NCBI GenBank assembly: GCA_027348755.1
Contig: DAIEOU010000003.1
Coordinates: 1 to 12,323 of the forward strand
Direction: 5' to 3'
Origin: an archaeon
GTDB lineage: Archaea > Nanobdellota > Nanobdellia > Pacearchaeales > GW2011-AR1
Length of the DNA stretch: 12,323 nucleotides
Shown here piece by piece: positions 5,767 through 11,449 of the stretch; positions within the stretch are counted from its first letter, which is position 1; each line of letters opens with the position of its first letter. The notes beneath the pieces are model-generated. The model saw nothing but the letters and a program-made list of their open reading frames with translations, ran no database searches and was not told the DNA's origin. The position numbers were made by a program, and so were the translations under genes.

Positions 5767-6270
5767 CTATATCTTTCTGCTATCGTATGCCCAATGAAGT
5801 ATTGCCTGTCTTTGTCTTGGTCTGCATTCAAAATCTCCTTTCTTGCAGTTCTTTTTCACAGCCACAATATGCCTCTTTATGGCTTTCCAGCGCTTTATCT
5901 GTCTAAAATCATCGCTGCTCCTTCTACCTAGGTAATACCTGCAATACCACTGGAACCAGCCCCTGGGATCTTGTTTGTTTATCCATCCTTTCTTTCTCCA
6001 TACAGAGAGAGGCTGGCTTGCGTTTACTCCGAACAGATTGATTTTGGGATCATGCATTTCAGGACACAACTTTGCCTTTGAAAACCATGATTTTGGAAAC
6101 TCATTCTTACAGTCTGTCATGTATTTTCCCCCGAAGACGCCTAAAGCAAGCATCTCCTTAGGACTTAGTTCAGGCTTAAATTCAGGATCAAAATTTCTAC
6201 CCTCAGGCTCTGTAATATAATATACATAACCTTTCTGCATCTTATCGTTTACAACAACTCTCTTTTTCAC
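5767..6270 (-). CDS. Conserved protein of unknown function, 167 aa
   Basis: This looks like a widely conserved but uncharacterised family; I cannot give a name. Its central signature is GVFGGKYMTDCKNEFP (residues about 44-59) followed by SWF, then LFGVNASQPLSVWRKKGWI and WFQWYCRYYLGRR. It is rich in Trp, Tyr and Cys, has a basic C-terminal third (RQIKRWKAIKRH, then PRQRQAILHW), and has no membrane segment. The aromatic and basic composition would suit nucleic-acid contact, but that is inference. The listed start is GTG at 6268-6270; an internal ATG at 6238-6240 would give 157 aa. I keep the GTG because the VVVNDKMQKGY segment looks like part of the conserved domain. It lies 19 nt downstream of the zinc ribbon gene on the same strand, with a TATA-like palindrome in the gap. 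Confidence 0.8.
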   Translation of the reverse strand: MKKRVVVNDKMQKGYVYYITEPEGRNFDPEFKPELSPKEMLALGVFGGKYMTDCKNEFPKSWFSKAKLCPEMHDPKINLFGVNASQPLSVWRKKGWINKQDPRGWFQWYCRYYLGRRSSDDFRQIKRWKAIKRHIVAVKKNCKKGDFECRPRQRQAILHWAYDSRKI

Positions 6271-6282
6271 TTTATATAAAGA
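6271..6282 (-). promoter_or_regulatory. TATA-like palindrome before the 167 aa gene
   Basis: A 12-bp self-complementary TTTATATAAAG-type element between the zinc ribbon stop and the GTG at 6270. Initiation 26 nt downstream would fall near 6250, past the GTG and just before the ATG at 6240, so it bears on start choice. It may not be active. Confidence 0.35.
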
Positions 6283-6289
6283 AAACTAG

Positions 6290-6433
6290 TTATTTAGAAT
6301 GTTTCGGCCTGTCCCAGTAAGGGCTTTTACATCCAGGACATACTCTAGGCGACGCGTCCTTGCATCTTGGAACCCATTGGTGTTCACATCTCTCGCATTC
6401 ATATCCCTTAACCTTCATCATTACTTTACCCAT
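6290..6433 (-). CDS. Small zinc ribbon protein, 47 aa
   Basis: ATG at 6431-6433, TAA at 6290-6292. The product begins MGKVMMKVKGYECERCEHQW and ends in a basic tail (RPKHSK). Two CxxC knuckles, CERC (13-16) and CPGC (32-35), with VPRC between them form a rubredoxin/zinc-ribbon-like finger of the kind common as tiny stand-alone archaeal proteins. Such proteins usually bind nucleic acid or partner proteins; the role here is unknown. A TTTATATA box lies 25 nt upstream of the ATG, so the mRNA is probably leaderless. The gene is divergent from the metal-transport operon and shares a palindrome-bearing intergenic region with it, so a link with zinc homeostasis is possible. It may be co-transcribed with the 167 aa gene downstream. 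Confidence 0.85.
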   Translation of the reverse strand: MGKVMMKVKGYECERCEHQWVPRCKDASPRVCPGCKSPYWDRPKHSK

Positions 6434-6454
6434 ACAGCACAGAAACAAGTTTTC

Positions 6455-6462
6455 TATATAAA
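6455..6462 (-). promoter_or_regulatory. TATA box of the zinc ribbon gene
   Basis: Minus-strand TTTATATA centred about 25 nt before the ATG at 6433; no Shine-Dalgarno is present. Confidence 0.65.
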
Positions 6463-6469
6463 CTTTTCT

Positions 6470-6495
6470 GGTATATTATTAGCTAATATATTACC
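6470..6495. promoter_or_regulatory. 26-bp imperfect palindrome between divergent metal-related promoters
   Basis: Arms of 13 bp match at 10 positions: outer GGTA/TACC and inner TATTAG/CTAATA. It is centred between the zinc ribbon TATA box (6455-6462) and the ZIP TATA box (6507-6514). The TTAGCTAA core resembles sites of DtxR-type metal regulators, so a shared metal-responsive operator is plausible. No cognate regulator is identified. Confidence 0.45.
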
Positions 6496-6506
6496 AAATA
6501 AGTAAA

Positions 6507-6514
6507 TTTAAATA
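6507..6514 (+). promoter_or_regulatory. TATA box of the ZIP-CobW operon
   Basis: TTTAAATA centred about 26 nt before the ATG at 6536; leaderless geometry. Confidence 0.65.
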
Positions 6515-6535
6515 CCTTATTTTTCTAAAGCTTTA

Positions 6536-7252
6536 ATGAACTCATTAGTCTACATGCTTGCGTTCTTTACATTCCTTTCAACTTTACTAGGCGGTTATAT
6601 AACACTTAAGTTCAGAAAGTCTTTGCCATATTTCTTCGCCTTTGCAGCTGGAAGCGTTATAGCTGTTGCATTCCTTGATATACTTCCTGAGAGTATATCG
6701 ATATCCTCTGATTTAGGAATACCTCTAAGAGGCATAATGCTTACAATAGTAGGCTCGATATTCTTATTTTCATTAATAGAAAAGTTCTTCGCAAGTCATA
6801 ATCTTGAGCACTCCGGACATGCGCATGTTTTAGGCCCCATAGGTGCTTCAGGAATGATAATACACAGCTTTCTAGACGGAGCGGCAATAGCTGCAGCATT
6901 TCAGCTTAGTGTTTCTGCAGGAATTATTGTTGCATTAGCAGTAATATTCCATGATATGACTGATGGAATAAACACAGTAGTTGTTATGTTGAGAAATAGG
7001 CAGCCTGTAAGAAAGGCAGCATGTTTCCTTATCGCAGACGCTCTTGCTCCAGTCCTCGGGCTTATAATAATCTCTATGATTGGAATTCCAGAGAGCTGGC
7101 TTGCATACATACTTGCATTCTTTGTTGGAGAGTTCATATACATAGGAGCTTCAACTTTACTTCCAGAAACTAGAGAGCACCCATCAAAGAAAATTATTGC
7201 TCTCACAGCCTTAGGAATAATTCTTATAGCCATACTAACGTCAATATTATAA
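6536..7252 (+). CDS. ZIP-family divalent metal transporter
   Basis: A 238 aa polytopic membrane protein with about seven or eight hydrophobic segments. A short His-containing cytoplasmic loop (HNLEHSGHAH, residues 88-97) lies between TM3 and TM4, as usual for ZIP transporters. The TM4 metal motif is HSFLDG (110-115) and the TM5 motif is HDMTDG (139-144). In most prokaryotic ZIPs the acidic position is Glu (HNxPEG, HExPEG), so both sites here carry Asp. LPES (50-53) and LLPETREH (208-215) are further conserved-looking elements. ZIP proteins move zinc, iron or manganese into the cytoplasm; zinc is most likely given the CobW-type partner. The TAA stop overlaps the next ATG by one base, so the two are translationally coupled. 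Confidence 0.9.
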   Translation: MNSLVYMLAFFTFLSTLLGGYITLKFRKSLPYFFAFAAGSVIAVAFLDILPESISISSDLGIPLRGIMLTIVGSIFLFSLIEKFFASHNLEHSGHAHVLGPIGASGMIIHSFLDGAAIAAAFQLSVSAGIIVALAVIFHDMTDGINTVVVMLRNRQPVRKAACFLIADALAPVLGLIIISMIGIPESWLAYILAFFVGEFIYIGASTLLPETREHPSKKIIALTALGIILIAILTSIL

Positions 7253-8265
7253 TGAAAAAAATACCAATAACCCTTATAACTGGATTCCTCGGAGCGGGAA
7301 AGAGCACTCTCATAAATAGAATTATATCCGAGCATAAAGGAATGAAGTTCGGCCTCATAGTGAATGAGTTTGGCGACGTGAAACTTGAAAGTCAGATAAT
7401 AAAGACATCCGGAGAAGACATAGTTGAGTTGAGCAATGGATGTATGTGCTGCGTTGTACGTTCAGATCTTGTAAATGCTGTAGACTCTCTTATAAAAGCT
7501 TCTCCAGACATTGATTACATAATAGTTGAAGCTTCGGGTTTATCAGACCCTGCCCCTATAGCTCAGACATTTATGATGCAGGATTTAGAGAAGAGAATAA
7601 GACTTGATTCAATTCTATGTGTTATAGACTCTCTTAACTTTGAAAAGAACTCTGAAAATTACAATATAACTGCTTCCCAGATTAAATTCTCTGACATAAT
7701 GATTCTTTCAAAAGTAGATCTTGTTCCAAAAGAGAAAGTAGAAGCCATAGAGGCTCTGATAAAACAGCTAGTTCCAGAATCTACAATATTAAAGGATGCA
7801 AGGGCAGTTGATTTAGATTTAATAATAGACACGTCAAAATATGATCATGACAACATAAAAGATCTTGAAATAGAGGAGCATGAACATGAACATGAAAACG
7901 AGGACGAACATGAAGAACATGAAGAACATGAACATGAAGAACATGAACACGAAGAACATCATCATGCACATGAACATGTAGAGACTGTGTTTTTCAAATC
8001 GAGCAAGAAAATAGATCCAAAGAAGTTTCAGGAACTTATAGATAATCTTCCAGAAGGTATTGTTCGTGCGAAAGGATTCATTAATTTCGGCCCTGGAGTT
8101 GAGCAGCCAGAAATGAAATATGTCCTACAGTTTGTAGGAGCAAGAAAACAGTTTCTTCTTGAATCCTGGACAGATGGAGAGGAAAAGCAGACTGCTCTCG
8201 TTTTCATAGGCAAAGACTTTGACACAGAAAAGCTTGAGTCTTCTTTAAAGGCCTGCGAGATATAA
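7252..8265 (+). CDS. CobW/COG0523 GTPase with His-rich linker, probable zinc metallochaperone
   Basis: A 337 aa G3E-family GTPase with Walker A GFLGAGKST (11-19), NEFGD (38-42), the diagnostic metal-binding GCMCC (63-67), EASG (93-96) and SKVD (153-156) in place of the usual NKxD. A linker of about 33 residues (210-242), almost only His, Glu and Asp with 14 histidines, precedes the C-terminal CobW domain (about 245-335; KAKGFINFG-like segment and FIGKDFD). COG0523 proteins use GTP to deliver metals, chiefly zinc, to client proteins, or support cobalt insertion. Coupling to a ZIP transporter argues for zinc: uptake followed by chaperoning or buffering. The linker could bind several metal ions. 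The protein has no membrane segment and is cytoplasmic. Confidence 0.92.
   Translation: MKKIPITLITGFLGAGKSTLINRIISEHKGMKFGLIVNEFGDVKLESQIIKTSGEDIVELSNGCMCCVVRSDLVNAVDSLIKASPDIDYIIVEASGLSDPAPIAQTFMMQDLEKRIRLDSILCVIDSLNFEKNSENYNITASQIKFSDIMILSKVDLVPKEKVEAIEALIKQLVPESTILKDARAVDLDLIIDTSKYDHDNIKDLEIEEHEHEHENEDEHEEHEEHEHEEHEHEEHHHAHEHVETVFFKSSKKIDPKKFQELIDNLPEGIVRAKGFINFGPGVEQPEMKYVLQFVGARKQFLLESWTDGEEKQTALVFIGKDFDTEKLESSLKACEI
7879..7977 (+). repeat. Degenerate GAACATGAA repeat encoding the His/Glu linker
   Basis: Short GARCATGAA-type units repeat within the GTPase frame and encode EH and EEH steps. The tract is coding and in frame; its length may vary between strains by slippage. Confidence 0.8.
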
Positions 8266-8269
8266 TTTA

Positions 8270-8282
8270 ACTACTAAGTAGT
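8270..8282. promoter_or_regulatory. Perfect 6-1-6 palindrome before the 118 aa gene
   Basis: ACTACT, one base, AGTAGT, ending 5 nt before the TATA box at 8287. This is a good position for an operator that blocks or aids TBP/TFB binding. It starts only a few bases after the GTPase stop. Confidence 0.45.
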
Positions 8283-8286
8283 AACA

Positions 8287-8294
8287 TTTATATA
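8287..8294 (+). promoter_or_regulatory. TATA box of the 118 aa gene
   Basis: TTTATATA (in TTTATATATAG) centred about 25 nt before the ATG at 8316; leaderless geometry. Confidence 0.65.
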
Positions 8295-8315
8295 TAGCTT
8301 ATTTCTTATCTAAAT

Positions 8316-8672
8316 ATGGCCTATTTAATAAACTTGGCCGAGCAGTTTCCGAGATTAAGACCTGAGCATGAGTCAATGATACTCTTTGATAAAGATAAGA
8401 GGCTTCTAGAAATTGTTTATGGAATGCCTAGAGAATTTCTTGAAACACTCAATAGGACTTATGCTCCATCAGATTTGCGAGCATATAATACTCTAGAAAG
8501 GAAATGGTTTGAGACAGAAAAATGGCTTCTTGGGACTCATCCAGAAACAAACGGGCAAGTATCTGAGGAAGCTCTTATGGATGACATGGAAAGAGAAGAC
8601 TTACATCTTAGGTTCAAAGCTTTCTATATTCTTTCAAACCCTGATATGGTAAAAAGACTTGAAGAAATATAA
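8316..8672 (+). CDS. Uncharacterised 118 aa protein
   Basis: Unrecognised. It is soluble, mostly helical and acidic. It opens with MAYLINLAEQFPRLRPEHES, then ILFDKDKRLLEIVYGMPREF (22-41), a central ERKWFETEKWLLG (61-73) and an acidic C-terminal region (EEALMDDMEREDLHLRF), ending SNPDMVKRLEEI. No metal-binding cluster, signal peptide or membrane helix is visible. It has its own strong TATA box and palindrome, so it is probably a separately regulated unit rather than a third gene of the metal operon, although it follows that operon on the same strand. Its stop directly abuts the stop of the convergent cyclophilin gene, with no spacer. Confidence 0.75.
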   Translation: MAYLINLAEQFPRLRPEHESMILFDKDKRLLEIVYGMPREFLETLNRTYAPSDLRAYNTLERKWFETEKWLLGTHPETNGQVSEEALMDDMEREDLHLRFKAFYILSNPDMVKRLEEI

Positions 8673-9203
8673 CTACTCAACATAAGCCTTGATTATAGTA
8701 ACGTTCTGTAATGGTCTGTCTCCAGCTCCTGTTTGAACAGCACCTATCTTATCAACTACATCCATTCCTGAAATGACCCGACCAAACACTGGATAATTTC
8801 CATCAAGGTATGTATTATCAACAAGATTTATGAAAAATTGGCTGCTTCCAGTGTTTGGACCACGGTTTGCCATTGCTATTGCTCCACGAACGTTGCTCAA
8901 GTCAGGAACGAATTCATCTGGAATTTCTTTTCCTGAGCCTCCTGAGCCAGTCCCAGTAGGGTCGCCTGCCTGAATCATGAATCCTTCTATGACTCTATGG
9001 AATATTACTCCATTGTAGAAACCGCTCTTTGTTAAGTTTAGAAAATTGTTTGTTGTAATTGTTGCTCTAGGATCAAGCTGAAGTTCAATATTACCCATGC
9101 TTGTCTCAAGCATAACTTTAGGTTGTTGATTGTGCATATACCAGTATACTCCGAATATTACTAAAGCAGCAGCCAATGTGATATATAAGTATTGCCTTTT
9201 CAT
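8673..9203 (-). CDS. Membrane-anchored cyclophilin-type peptidyl-prolyl isomerase
   Basis: 176 aa. Residues 5-22 form one hydrophobic segment, an uncleaved signal-anchor, placing the domain outside the membrane. The cyclophilin domain (about 29-174) has FHRVIEGFMIQAGDP (68-82), with predicted catalytic Arg70, Phe75, Met76 and Gln78. It also has AIAMAN (108-113), SSQFFI (120-125), and LDGNYPVFGRVISGMDVVDKI (133-153). At the position of human CypA Trp121 there is Tyr132, as in many prokaryotic forms with low cyclosporin affinity. It catalyses cis-trans isomerisation at proline bonds, here presumably assisting folding of exported proteins. It starts 6 nt after the HIT gene stop, with no clear Shine-Dalgarno, so it is probably co-transcribed with it. 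Confidence 0.93.
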   Translation of the reverse strand: MKRQYLYITLAAALVIFGVYWYMHNQQPKVMLETSMGNIELQLDPRATITTNNFLNLTKSGFYNGVIFHRVIEGFMIQAGDPTGTGSGGSGKEIPDEFVPDLSNVRGAIAMANRGPNTGSSQFFINLVDNTYLDGNYPVFGRVISGMDVVDKIGAVQTGAGDRPLQNVTIIKAYVE

Positions 9204-9209
9204 CTTTAA

Positions 9210-9677
9210 TTATCTTTTAGAGGAGACACCTGCGTTCCTTTTTATCTTATCTGCAACATTCTGAAGTTCATCAGTAGTTTTCTGATGCCCTAATTGTGTA
9301 GATATATATCCTTGATATTTCTCGAAGAAAACTCTGTCTTTCGCCCACATCTCCTTAAATTTTTCATCAATTCCATGCACAGGGTAGAGTTTTATGTGTG
9401 CGTGGTTGACTCCAAGACCTTCCATAACCATTGCAACTCTTTGTACATCTAGGCCTTTCTCAAGCATTTTAGCAACTTTGTTTGTAGCCTCAAGAAGAGA
9501 GAATTGATCCTTAAGAGGCATGTCAAAAGTATACGAATCAAAGTGTTTCTTTGGAATCACTAGAGTCATTCCTTCTACGTTAGGATTTATGTCCAAGAAA
9601 GCCATATGCTCAGAATCTTCCCATATTTTAACAGCTGGAATATTTCCTTCCACTATCTTACAGAATATACAGTCCAT
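9210..9677 (-). CDS. HIT-family protein with modified histidine triad
   Basis: 155 aa. It begins MDCIFCKIVEGNIPA, with the CxxC (Cys3, Cys6) zinc half-site and the CIFCKI signature typical of Hint/HIT hydrolases. NPNVEGMTLVIPKKHF (31-46) follows, then the triad region NHAHIKLYPVH (91-101). Against the HIT consensus of three alternating histidines, the first two are present (His92, His94; the middle one is the usual nucleophile) and the third is Lys96. Family members hydrolyse or transfer nucleoside phosphates, for example AMP-lysine or dinucleoside polyphosphates; the exact substrate here is unknown. The C-terminal about 50 residues are an extended helical, basic tail (DKIKRNAGVSSKR). The first gene of a two-gene unit with the cyclophilin, it is probably leaderless. 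Confidence 0.9.
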   Translation of the reverse strand: MDCIFCKIVEGNIPAVKIWEDSEHMAFLDINPNVEGMTLVIPKKHFDSYTFDMPLKDQFSLLEATNKVAKMLEKGLDVQRVAMVMEGLGVNHAHIKLYPVHGIDEKFKEMWAKDRVFFEKYQGYISTQLGHQKTTDELQNVADKIKRNAGVSSKR

Positions 9678-9697
9678 AAATAAAAAAGAAAAATCAA

Positions 9698-9705
9698 ATT
9701 TAAAA
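9698..9705 (-). promoter_or_regulatory. TATA box of the HIT-cyclophilin unit
   Basis: Minus-strand TTTTAAAT centred about 25 nt before the ATG at 9677; no Shine-Dalgarno. Confidence 0.6.
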
Positions 9706-9717
9706 CACTTTCCCTTT

Positions 9718-9903
9718 CTATCCAGTGCAGAGTAAGTCTATTCCTGTCGAAGAGTTCCTTCCTTGTTCCCAATCCGAGTTCGCAAGTGTAAGATAGAGCG
9801 GAGTGTACAAGGTACTCTCTTCATTATTCACAGTTGGAACTGCAGCTGTAGAATTTCCAAGGCCATATGCTTTACCTTCGGGCTTTGTAGGTTGTATTTC
9901 CAT
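9718..9903 (-). CDS. Small 61 aa hypothetical protein with strong Shine-Dalgarno
   Basis: ATG at 9901-9903, preceded at 4 nt by AAGGAGG (9908-9914), one of the best ribosome-binding sites in the window. The product begins MEIQPTKPEGKAYGLGNSTA and ends TGIDLLCTG. It is polar, rich in Ser, Thr, Asn and Gly, and lacks a signal peptide, membrane helix or recognisable motif. No better ORF competes on either strand. It lies between cysS and the HIT gene on the same strand. Its likely promoter is the TATA box at 10064-10071, about 160 nt upstream, which leaves an unusually long leader holding a 19-codon ORF and a hairpin. It may be a genuine small protein or a decayed gene end; the ribosome-binding site favours the former. 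Confidence 0.5.
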   Translation of the reverse strand: MEIQPTKPEGKAYGLGNSTAAVPTVNNEESTLYTPLYLTLANSDWEQGRNSSTGIDLLCTG

Positions 9904-9907
9904 TTTT

Positions 9908-9914
9908 CCTCCTT
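9908..9914 (-). promoter_or_regulatory. Shine-Dalgarno of the 61 aa gene
   Basis: AAGGAGG on the minus strand, 4 nt from the ATG. It stands out because most genes here lack one. Confidence 0.65.
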
Positions 9915-9963
9915 ACAATTTAATCCCCAGAGTATTTTGAATAGCTAAGAACAATGCCAACCA

Positions 9964-9984
9964 AAACGCTCTTAGGGAACGTTT
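9964..9984 (-). ncRNA. RNA hairpin in the leader of the 61 aa gene
   Basis: On the minus-strand RNA an 8-bp stem (AAACGUUC/GAGCGUUU) closes a 5-nt loop CCUAA. One pair is a G-U wobble in this orientation and a C-A mismatch in the other, so folding is favoured in the minus-strand transcript. Its 5' arm overlaps the stop codon of the 19-codon ORF. It could be an attenuator-like element. Confidence 0.4.
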
Positions 9985-10042
9985 AGTTGACAGCACTGAC
10001 TATAGAAACGACTGAAATAGAGTCAAATCCATAGCCTCGCAT
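9983..10042 (-). CDS. Possible leaderless 19 aa leader peptide
   Basis: ATG at 10040-10042 opens 19 codons (MRGYGFDSISVVSIVSAVN) ending TAA at 9983-9985. The TATA box at 10064-10071 is centred about 26 nt upstream, the spacing of the leaderless genes here, so initiation at this ATG is expected if that promoter is used. The stop codon lies in the 5' arm of the hairpin, so a ribosome finishing the ORF would disturb its folding. The ORF is too short to assess by composition. Confidence 0.35.
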   Translation of the reverse strand: MRGYGFDSISVVSIVSAVN

Positions 10043-10063
10043 GTCAATAGAATACTTACAAAC

Positions 10064-10071
10064 TATATAAA
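10064..10071 (-). promoter_or_regulatory. TATA box between cysS and the 19-codon ORF
   Basis: Minus-strand TTTATATA, a strong match, beginning 11 nt after the cysS stop. The predicted start site is about 10042. Confidence 0.6.
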
Positions 10072-10081
10072 TTCTGTCTTG

Positions 10082-11410
10082 TCACGCTTTTCTTATTCTA
10101 GTGCCTTCTTTGCTGTCTTCAACTATATATCCTAAAGTCATAAGCTCATTTCTGAGCCTGTCAGATTCTGTCCAATCCTTTGCAGCTCTTGCTTCGTCTC
10201 TCTTTTTAACAAGCTTCTCCGCCTCAGCAGGAAGCTCGATCTTATCACCATCAAACAATGAGAGGGCGAATACTTTCTCTATTTCTTTTATTGTTGAAAC
10301 CTTTCCAACTGCCTTATTGTCCCTTACTAGGCCCCAAAGTACTGCAAGAGCCTTTGGCGTGTTCAAATCTTCATCCATTGCCCTCTTGAATTTTTCAAGC
10401 ACCTCCTCATTTCTTTTTCCGTCATCCTCTATCTCAAGCACAGCCCTCTTAAGCCTCTCATAACTGCTCTTTGCGGCATTCAGGCTTGAGGCGCTGAAGT
10501 CCACAGGTTGTCTGTAATGGCCTGATAAAACAAAGTATCTAAGCACTGCAGGTTCATATGTTGCAAGAAGATCCCTTATTGTCCTGAAGTTTCCAAGACT
10601 TTTGCTCATTTTCACTTTGTCAACGTTTACCATCCCATTGTGCACCCAATATCTTGCAAACTCGCTTCCGTATCCTGCTTCAGTCTGGGCTATTTCATCC
10701 TCATGATGCGGGAATATTAAATCCTGACCGCCCCCATGTATGTCAAATGGAAGTCCAAGAATTGCATGCGACATGGCGCTACATTCTATATGCCATCCTG
10801 GGCGCCCAGAGCCCCACGGACTTTCCCATGCAGGTTCATTTGGTTTGCTGAATTTCCACAAAACAAAGTCTTCCTCGTTTTTCTTTGCGCTTTTTACCTT
10901 CACGCGCGCGCCTTTCTTCAGGTTCTCTGTTTTCTGATGGGAAAGCTTTCCATAATCCTTGAACTTTGATATGTCATAGTAAACTCCATCATCTGCAATT
11001 ACATAAGCATATCCTTTTTTATCAAGTGCCTGTATAAGTTCTATCATTTCATCTATGTATTCGGTGGCATGCGGTCTCTCATCAGGAGCTAGAACGTTAA
11101 GTCTGCTGTAATCTGAGACATGTGCAGCCTCATTCATTTTGGTAAGCTTATCTATTGGAATTCCAAGCTCATGTGCCTTGTTTATTATCTTGTCTTCTAT
11201 ATCGGTGATGTTAGACGCAAATTTAACGTTATATCCAGAAAACTTAAGGTATCTTCGCAGAGTATCAAAAGTTATCTGACTTCTCGCGTGTCCAAGATGC
11301 GGAACATCATTCACAGTTGGCCCACATACATACATTCGTACCTCTCCTTTCCGAATAGGCTTGATCTCTTCCTTCTTCCTACTCAAAGTGTTATACAAAA
11401 ACAATGCCAT
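10082..11410 (-). CDS. cysS: Cysteinyl-tRNA synthetase
   Basis: 442 aa, slightly short of the usual 460-480. This class I synthetase activates cysteine with ATP and charges tRNA-Cys. The Rossmann domain has MYVCGPTVND (26-35; Cys29 is a zinc ligand) and the HIGH motif HLGH (38-41). Further zinc-site residues are seen in GWHIECSAM (205-213; Cys210) and FPHHEDE (233-239). KMSKS is at 267-271. The C-terminal anticodon-binding helical domain (about 300-440) includes DEDLNTPKALAVLWGL, with a short basic end. All catalytic and zinc motifs are intact. The ATG at 11408-11410 has a TATA-like element 24 nt upstream, within the 39-nt gap behind the reductase gene. Confidence 0.97.
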   Translation of the reverse strand: MALFLYNTLSRKKEEIKPIRKGEVRMYVCGPTVNDVPHLGHARSQITFDTLRRYLKFSGYNVKFASNITDIEDKIINKAHELGIPIDKLTKMNEAAHVSDYSRLNVLAPDERPHATEYIDEMIELIQALDKKGYAYVIADDGVYYDISKFKDYGKLSHQKTENLKKGARVKVKSAKKNEEDFVLWKFSKPNEPAWESPWGSGRPGWHIECSAMSHAILGLPFDIHGGGQDLIFPHHEDEIAQTEAGYGSEFARYWVHNGMVNVDKVKMSKSLGNFRTIRDLLATYEPAVLRYFVLSGHYRQPVDFSASSLNAAKSSYERLKRAVLEIEDDGKRNEEVLEKFKRAMDEDLNTPKALAVLWGLVRDNKAVGKVSTIKEIEKVFALSLFDGDKIELPAEAEKLVKKRDEARAAKDWTESDRLRNELMTLGYIVEDSKEGTRIRKA

Positions 11411-11430
11411 CAGATGTTAATATCAGCGAT

Positions 11431-11438
11431 GTTTAAAA
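11431..11438 (-). promoter_or_regulatory. TATA box of cysS
   Basis: Minus-strand TTTTAAAC centred about 24 nt before the ATG at 11410, in the short gap after the reductase stop; leaderless geometry. Confidence 0.55.
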
Positions 11439-11449
11439 TGGTTTCTGAA

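Noticed and set aside
5685..5906. Plus-strand ORFs across the tRNA gene
   Set aside because: They overlap a well-formed tRNA-Ser and the 3' part of the conserved 167 aa gene; composition is not protein-like.
6299..6505. Plus-strand 68-codon ORF
   Set aside because: It is antisense to the zinc ribbon gene, whose CxxC pairs give it clear coding character, and it runs into the shared promoter region.
7876..7978. Repeat tract as a CRISPR or intergenic repeat array
   Set aside because: Units are very short, without spacers, and lie in frame within the CobW GTPase.
9763..9948. Plus-strand 61-codon ORF opposite the SD-led 61 aa gene
   Set aside because: It has no Shine-Dalgarno or suitably spaced TATA box and a Cys/Phe/Ser-rich shadow composition.
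10101..10463. 120-codon Ser/Leu-rich plus-strand ORF
   Set aside because: It is antisense to cysS; the Ser/Leu/Phe bias is what reverse-complemented charged helices produce.
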